Program-made: the position numbers and the translations under genes
Origin: JBBQWZ01 sp038210135
Lineage (GTDB): Bacteria; Acidobacteriota; Terriglobia; Bryobacterales; Bryobacteraceae
Length of the DNA: 64,000 nucleotides
Assembly: GCA_038210135.1 (NCBI GenBank)
Contig: JBBQWZ010000014.1
Location: 1-64,000 of the forward strand
Direction: 5' to 3'
Part shown: in pieces, positions 59,978-64,000 of the stretch
Layout: every line of letters starts with the position of its first letter
Numbering within the stretch: position 1 is the first letter of the stretch
The notes under the pieces: generated by a model
The model's input: only the letters and a program-made list of their open reading frames with translations
Database searches by the model: none
What the model was told of the DNA's origin: nothing

Positions 59978-60327
59978 CGGGCTTTCTTAATCGGGCGCAA
60001 TCGTTGCTTCCGGAGAAGCGCTTCCACTTCGGCACCACTGCGGAACGGGCCGACTGCCGGTTCGGCGTCAGCGGTATCTAATCTTTTGTCAACAGCCTTG
60101 CGCTGCGCCGCCGTGTAGTCGCCCGCGGCACTCGGAAACTTGGAACGATCCACGACAACCTGCGGCGTCAAAACGATACCCGCGGAGCGAACTTCGACGC
60201 TCACCAAGTCTCCTTCCTCGAGCCCAAGTTGAGTCCGGATTCTGGCTGGCAAGGTCAGCTGCCCTTTTCTTTGTAGTCGAACGAGAGGCATAGATTTCAG
60301 AAAGTCGGAAATTCCGATTTCTTTCAT
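59974..60327 (-). CDS. AbrB/SpoVT-type antitoxin
   Basis: 117 residues from the ATG at 60327, chosen because ggaggtagg lies directly before it; the frame runs 46 codons further upstream. N-terminal swapped-hairpin DNA-binding domain: VRLQRKGQLTLPARIRTQLG, LEEGDLVSVEVRSAGIVL. The C-terminal half (AAGDYTAAQRKAVDKRLDTA, GPFRSGAEVEALLRKQ) is where it should embrace the toxin, and is longer than in most AbrB antitoxins. Pairing with a RelE-like toxin rather than MazF is seen in some genomes. It is divergent from tonB with 66 bases between starts, and may repress both directions. Confidence 0.82.
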   Translation of the reverse strand: MKEIGISDFLKSMPLVRLQRKGQLTLPARIRTQLGLEEGDLVSVEVRSAGIVLTPQVVVDRSKFPSAAGDYTAAQRKAVDKRLDTADAEPAVGPFRSGAEVEALLRKQRLRPIKKAR

Positions 60328-60393
60328 CCTACCTCCATAAGCCGCGCGAAATCCCTCCGGAACATTCCCGGAATATGTGGAGTCTACTTCGGC

Positions 60394-61137
60394 ATGTTCG
60401 AGCAAACTTTCCTGACGACCGGCGAAAAGAGACCGTGGACGTTCCTTGTCTCGGTTTCCGGACAAATGCTTCTAGCAGCGGTTTTCGTATCCCTTCCGCT
60501 GATCTACACCGAGACCATCGGCATGCGGACCGCACCCGCGCCACCCATGGTCTTTCGCCCCATGCCCGAACCGCCACCCATCGAACGCACGACGGCTCCC
60601 GCGCAAACGACGACGTCATCCACCAGCGTCATTCGCCGCATCGCCGACGTCTTCCGCGCACCCACAAGAATCCCAACCAACATCCCGAACCTCGTAGACG
60701 AACCGGGACCAAACATCACCAGCGCGGCGCATAACCCGTCGTTCGAGTCTTCCGCAGTAGGTGTTCCCGGCAGCCTCATCAACGGAACCGCTCCCCCGCC
60801 CCCCGTCAAGCGCGAACCCGTCGTCGAAAAGGCCACCGTTTCGCGCACGCCCGTGCCAGTCGGCGGAGACGTGCAAGCGGCGAAGCTCATCAGGAAAGTC
60901 GTCCCCGAGTACCCGCCACTCGCACGGCAGGCGCGCGTATCCGGCACGGTACGGCTGAAAGGAATCGTCGGAAAAGATGGAGCGATTCAGCAGTTGGAAC
61001 TCGTCAGCGGCCATCCGCTACTCGCACCCGCGGCCCTGCAGGCCGTACGCCAGTGGATCTACCGGCCCACGCTTTTGAACGGGCAACCGGTCGAAGTGAT
61101 GGCGCCCATCGACGTCATCTTCACTCTGGGACACTGA
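60394..61137 (+). CDS. TonB-family energy transducer
   Basis: 247 residues. A short cytoplasmic segment (TGEKRPWTFLVSVSGQML) is followed by a single membrane anchor (AAVFVSLPLIYTETIG). The Pro/Thr/Val-rich periplasmic linker spans about 45-160 (PPMVFRPMPEPPPIERTTAP). The TonB C-terminal domain at about 165-247 has the AKLIRKVVPEYPPLARQARV start, GTVRLKGIVGKDGAIQQLEL and the conserved AVRQWIYRPTLLNGQPV. This partner energises TonB-dependent receptors such as the two intact ones here. No exbB or exbD lies nearby. Start ATG 60394; its 3' end overlaps the convergent gene by 17 bases. Confidence 0.88.
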   Translation: MFEQTFLTTGEKRPWTFLVSVSGQMLLAAVFVSLPLIYTETIGMRTAPAPPMVFRPMPEPPPIERTTAPAQTTTSSTSVIRRIADVFRAPTRIPTNIPNLVDEPGPNITSAAHNPSFESSAVGVPGSLINGTAPPPPVKREPVVEKATVSRTPVPVGGDVQAAKLIRKVVPEYPPLARQARVSGTVRLKGIVGKDGAIQQLELVSGHPLLAPAALQAVRQWIYRPTLLNGQPVEVMAPIDVIFTLGH

Positions 61138-61753
61138 CTTCCGCGGTACGTCGCCGCGCTGAAATCTCCACTAGGAAAAACAGACTAATCAGCAAGACAC
61201 CGGCGAATATACCGATATGAGTTCTATGAGCCGTCAGCCACTCTGACGAGTGTTCTCCGAGCTCACGCGCGAGGTAGGCTAGTGCGAAATACCGAGGAAT
61301 TCGGGCGCAAACCAGTACGATCAAGAAACGCCGCATCGGCACCTTCATCGCGGCGGCCGACGCGACAAAGATTTTTAGCGGCATGAAAGGGAAAGGGAGG
61401 AGCGCAGATACAAACACGGTTACGATCCCATAGCGAACGAACCATAGACGAAACCTCGCGCCGAATCCAGAGGACGTTCGCTTGTCGAGATACCGCTCGC
61501 CACCCTTGCGAATAAGGCTATAAAAAAAGGCGCTTCCAACAAGTGAACCGAGGGTCGCGAGCGCCGCCGATGGCCAAGCGATCGCCGGGTTGGTGGTCAC
61601 CAGGAACAACAGCAGAAAGTCGGTGCCACCTGGATTTGGAATCCCAGCCGATTCCACGGCGGAAAGCACGAAAACGCCCCAGGGCCCCCATTCCTTGAGG
61701 ATTTCCAGAAGCGCCTGACTCCAAGCCTTGAGATCTGCAAAGAGGGCCTTCAC
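61121..61753 (-). CDS. VTT-domain (DedA/YqaA-like) membrane protein
   Basis: 210 residues with about five hydrophobic helices. VTT hallmarks: GPWGVFVLSAVESAGIPNPG (re-entrant loop with E and G), FLLLFLVTTNP, LGSLVGSAFFYSLIRKGGER with the G-x-x-x-G, and VFVSALLPFPFMPLKIFVAS with the PxP re-entrant. DedA-family proteins flip lipids such as undecaprenyl phosphate or phosphatidylserine. The exact member is unclear; the FPFMPLKIF form is nearer the YqaA group. Starts at ATGA overlapping the ligA stop, so the two share a transcript. Confidence 0.82.
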   Translation of the reverse strand: MKALFADLKAWSQALLEILKEWGPWGVFVLSAVESAGIPNPGGTDFLLLFLVTTNPAIAWPSAALATLGSLVGSAFFYSLIRKGGERYLDKRTSSGFGARFRLWFVRYGIVTVFVSALLPFPFMPLKIFVASAAAMKVPMRRFLIVLVCARIPRYFALAYLARELGEHSSEWLTAHRTHIGIFAGVLLISLFFLVEISARRRTAEVSVPE

Positions 61754-63783
61754 TCGGCGGCGTGGCTTTCCGCGGAGCCGCCATCCAACATCGCCAGCAG
61801 GCCGGCTTCGTCGAGAATCGGAACTTCCAGGCCGCGCGCCTTGTCGAGCTTTGAACCCGCTTCCTCGCCCGCCACCAAAAAATTCGTCTTCTTGCTCACC
61901 GACCCCACAACCTTCCCGCCCGCGTCCTCGATTTTCTGCTTCGCCTCGTCACGCGAAAGCGTCGGCAGCGTGCCCGTCAACACGAAGACCTTGCCCCCCA
62001 AGGGACCGCCCGCCTTCCGCGTGATCGTATACGTGAACTGCAAACCCTCGGCGCGCAATCGCTCAACCAATTCCTGATTTCGCGGCTCGGCGAAGAACTG
62101 GTGGATGCTTTCAGAAACCTTCGGCCCCACCTCTTCCGCCCGCTGCAGCGCCTCTCGATCCGATGCCGCAATCACGTCCAGCGATCCAAATGTCTCCGCC
62201 AGAATTTGCGCCGTCCGCTCTCCCACAAACGGAATCCCCAGCCCGTTGATCACCTTCGGCAGCGGAATCTGCTTCGACTTCTCGATATTCGCGATCACCC
62301 GCTCGGCGGACTTCTTGCCAATCCGCTCCAAGCCAGCCAATATTTCGACGTTCAAATGATACAGATCCGCGACGCCCTTCACCAGCCCGCGATCCACCAA
62401 TTGCTCGACCAGCACATCGCCCAGCCCGTCGATATCCATCACGCCCCGGGCCGCGAAATGCAAAATCGTTTCCTTCAACCTCGCCGGACAGTTGCTATTC
62501 ACGCAGCGCCTCGCGGCTTCGCCTTCGACGCGCAACACTTCGCTGCCGCACACCGGACAATGCGTCGGCATCGTGAACGGCGTGCGGACCGCACCCTCCG
62601 CCACCACGCGGACGATCTTCGGAATCACGTCGCCCGACCGCTCGATCAGAACCGTGTCGCCAATCTGCAGCCCCAGCCGCTCGATTTCGTCCTCGTTGTG
62701 CAGCGTCGCGTTCGCCACCATCACACCGCTTACAGCCACCGGCTTCAAACGAGCCACCGGTGTCAGCGCGCCGGTCCTGCCAACCTGCACCTCGATATTC
62801 TCGACCACCGTCTGCTCTTGCCGCGCCGGAAACTTGAACGCAATCGCCCACCGCGGAGCCTTCGACGTGCGCCCCAGCTTCGTCTGCTGCTCGATCGAAT
62901 CCACCTTCGCAACGATGCCGTCGATCTCGTAAGGAAGGCCGTCGCGCTTCTCTTCCCAGCTCTTGCAGAACGCAACCAGCGCCTCGATGTCTCCGCACAG
63001 CGCGCGATCCGGATTCACCTTGAAGCCCATCGCCGCCAGCCCTTCGAGCGCGGCCCACTGCGACGGCAACGCCGGCTGCCCGTCGCGCAATAACAAATAG
63101 CTGAAGAAATCCAGCTTCCGTTGCGCCGTGATACTCGTATCCAGCGCGCGCAGCGCACCCGCCGCCGCATTCCGCGGATTTGCAAATCGCGGAAGCTCCT
63201 GCGCCTCGCGCTCCGCATTCATTCCTGCAAAGGACCGGCGATTCATCACCACCTCGCCCCGGACCTCCCAGGCTTCGCCCAACCTCGCATCCGTCGCCTT
63301 CACGCGCAGCGGCAGCGACCGAATGGTCCGCGCGTTCGCTGTCACCTCTTCGCCCGTCTGCCCGTCGCCGCGTGTAATCGCCTGCGTCAACGCTCCGCCG
63401 GCGTAACGCGCCGCCATCGACAATCCGTCCAGCTTCAACTCCGCCACGTACTCGAACTTGTCTTCTCCCAGCAGTTCCCGGACCCGCTTATCAAACGCCC
63501 GCAGCTCGTCCTCGTTCAGCGCGTTATCCAGGCTCAGCATCGGACTCGAATGCGCCGCCTTGACGAAACCTTCCCGCGGCTTGCCCCCCACGCGCTGCGT
63601 CGGCGAGTCCGGCGTGATCGATTCCGGATGCTCGGCCTCAAGCGCCTGCAGCTTCCGCATCAGCACGTCGTACTCGGCGTCGGTGATCTCCGGCGCGTCC
63701 AAAACGTAGTACGAATGCTCGTGCCGCCGTAGCTCTTCCCGCAAGGATTCCAGTTGGGCGGATACGGATTGCGGGGGCTTCAT
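61750..63783 (-). CDS. ligA: NAD+-dependent DNA ligase
   Basis: 677 residues from ATG 63783 (MKPPQSVSAQ); the frame opens 10 codons earlier. Domains in order: Ia (EHSYYVLDAPEITDAEYD), adenylation with the nucleophile Lys117 in AELKLDGLSMAARY, OB fold (GRTGALTPVARLKPVAVSGV), zinc finger C4 (CPVCGSEVLR ... RRCVNSNCPAR), HhH repeats (FAARGVMDIDGLGDVLVEQL, INGLGIPFVGERTAQILAET) and a C-terminal BRCT domain (GGKVFVLTGTLPTLSRDEAK). Essential for joining Okazaki fragments. Length is standard for LigA. Confidence 0.97.
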   Translation of the reverse strand: MKPPQSVSAQLESLREELRRHEHSYYVLDAPEITDAEYDVLMRKLQALEAEHPESITPDSPTQRVGGKPREGFVKAAHSSPMLSLDNALNEDELRAFDKRVRELLGEDKFEYVAELKLDGLSMAARYAGGALTQAITRGDGQTGEEVTANARTIRSLPLRVKATDARLGEAWEVRGEVVMNRRSFAGMNAEREAQELPRFANPRNAAAGALRALDTSITAQRKLDFFSYLLLRDGQPALPSQWAALEGLAAMGFKVNPDRALCGDIEALVAFCKSWEEKRDGLPYEIDGIVAKVDSIEQQTKLGRTSKAPRWAIAFKFPARQEQTVVENIEVQVGRTGALTPVARLKPVAVSGVMVANATLHNEDEIERLGLQIGDTVLIERSGDVIPKIVRVVAEGAVRTPFTMPTHCPVCGSEVLRVEGEAARRCVNSNCPARLKETILHFAARGVMDIDGLGDVLVEQLVDRGLVKGVADLYHLNVEILAGLERIGKKSAERVIANIEKSKQIPLPKVINGLGIPFVGERTAQILAETFGSLDVIAASDREALQRAEEVGPKVSESIHQFFAEPRNQELVERLRAEGLQFTYTITRKAGGPLGGKVFVLTGTLPTLSRDEAKQKIEDAGGKVVGSVSKKTNFLVAGEEAGSKLDKARGLEVPILDEAGLLAMLDGGSAESHAAE

Positions 63784-63799
63784 GCGGCGATTGCTTATA

Positions 63800-64000
63800 A
63801 TGAACGCTATCAAGACCTACCGCAACGCAGTTCTGATTTACAACCCCGTCGCAGGCAAGTTAAGACGCGATAGAGAGCGCTTTATCGAGCGTAGCAAAGG
63901 CGCACTGGCGAAGGCGGGCGTGTGCCCGGATTTCTGGCCCACCACCGAGGCCGGAGCCGCCATGGAGCTCGCGCGCAAGGCCGTCGCCGAAGGTGTCGAT
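63800..64000 (+). CDS. Diacylglycerol-kinase-family lipid kinase, N-terminal part
   Basis: 67 codons from ATG 63800 to the window edge. The motif NAVLIYNPVAGKLRRDR is the ATP-binding start of the DAGK_cat (YegS/DgkB/sphingosine-kinase-like) fold, and AGAAMELARKAVAEGVD leads toward the GGDGT loop, which lies outside the window. Phosphorylates a lipid alcohol. Divergent from ligA with only 16 bases between starts. The sequence tataat overlaps the start region (63796-63801), so a start further in, or a leaderless message, should be considered. Confidence 0.75.
   Translation, partial: MNAIKTYRNAVLIYNPVAGKLRRDRERFIERSKGALAKAGVCPDFWPTTEAGAAMELARKAVAEGVD

Overview
The window looks like chromosome of an Acidobacteriota bacterium of the Solibacter/Bryobacter type. 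The DNA is GC-rich. It carries three very large Oar-like TonB-dependent receptors with an N-terminal carboxypeptidase-regulatory-like domain, a TonB protein, Tat-exported oxidoreductases (R-R-T-F-L-Q signals), a DUF5818 secreted protein and several small lineage-typical hypothetical proteins. The taxonomic placement is inference from gene content, not from a marker gene.

Layout. 1-3.8 kb is a scarred mobile region: a frameshifted IS630-family transposase cut by the left edge, short tandem and inverted repeats, a 3' half of a tRNA-Gly that looks like an integration (att) scar, a small basic protein and the C-terminal part of a TonB receptor. 3.8-12.6 kb holds an OmpA-domain protein and a copper/silver efflux operon (small Cys-rich protein, CusC-like, CusB-like, CusA-like, then two translationally coupled secreted proteins). 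This is followed by two broken genes: a multicopper-oxidase fragment joined to the tail of an MgtA-type P-type ATPase. 13.6-22.6 kb has two intact giant receptors either side of a Tat-exported FAD oxidoreductase. 22.7-28.6 kb has a DUF481 outer-membrane protein, a cytochrome c/copper monooxygenase fusion, a papain-like protease with an extremely acidic N-terminus, a LolA-like protein and a threonine dehydratase.

28.6-34.1 kb is a minus-strand run: sterol-desaturase family protein, a 670-residue protein with a possible His/Cys peptidase-like C-terminus, an LssY-domain protein and an Fpg/Nei glycosylase. 34.1-40.6 kb is mixed housekeeping: DUF1345-like, SMP-30, DHH phosphoesterase, and a four-gene minus run with YraN and a methyltransferase. 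40.6-45.2 kb holds sodium:solute symporter, a 55-residue membrane protein and galactokinase, with a divergent lactate permease. 45.2-52.2 kb is one tightly packed seven-gene minus-strand run that joins a GldA/GldF/GldG/DUF4340 ABC exporter to two NAD-salvage genes and a Uma2 nuclease. 52.4-57.6 kb has FabI, a ParD/ParE-like toxin-antitoxin pair, and lpd-lipB-E2, a lipoyl-enzyme cluster without an E1. 57.6-64 kb has a Tat-exported Gfo/Idh protein, a second toxin-antitoxin pair, TonB, a VTT-domain membrane protein, NAD-dependent DNA ligase and the start of a lipid kinase.

No rRNA, complete tRNA or CRISPR array was seen. The least explained parts are the acidic protease, the 670-residue protein, the OmpA-domain protein without a signal peptide, and a short dispersed repeat found downstream of two unrelated genes.
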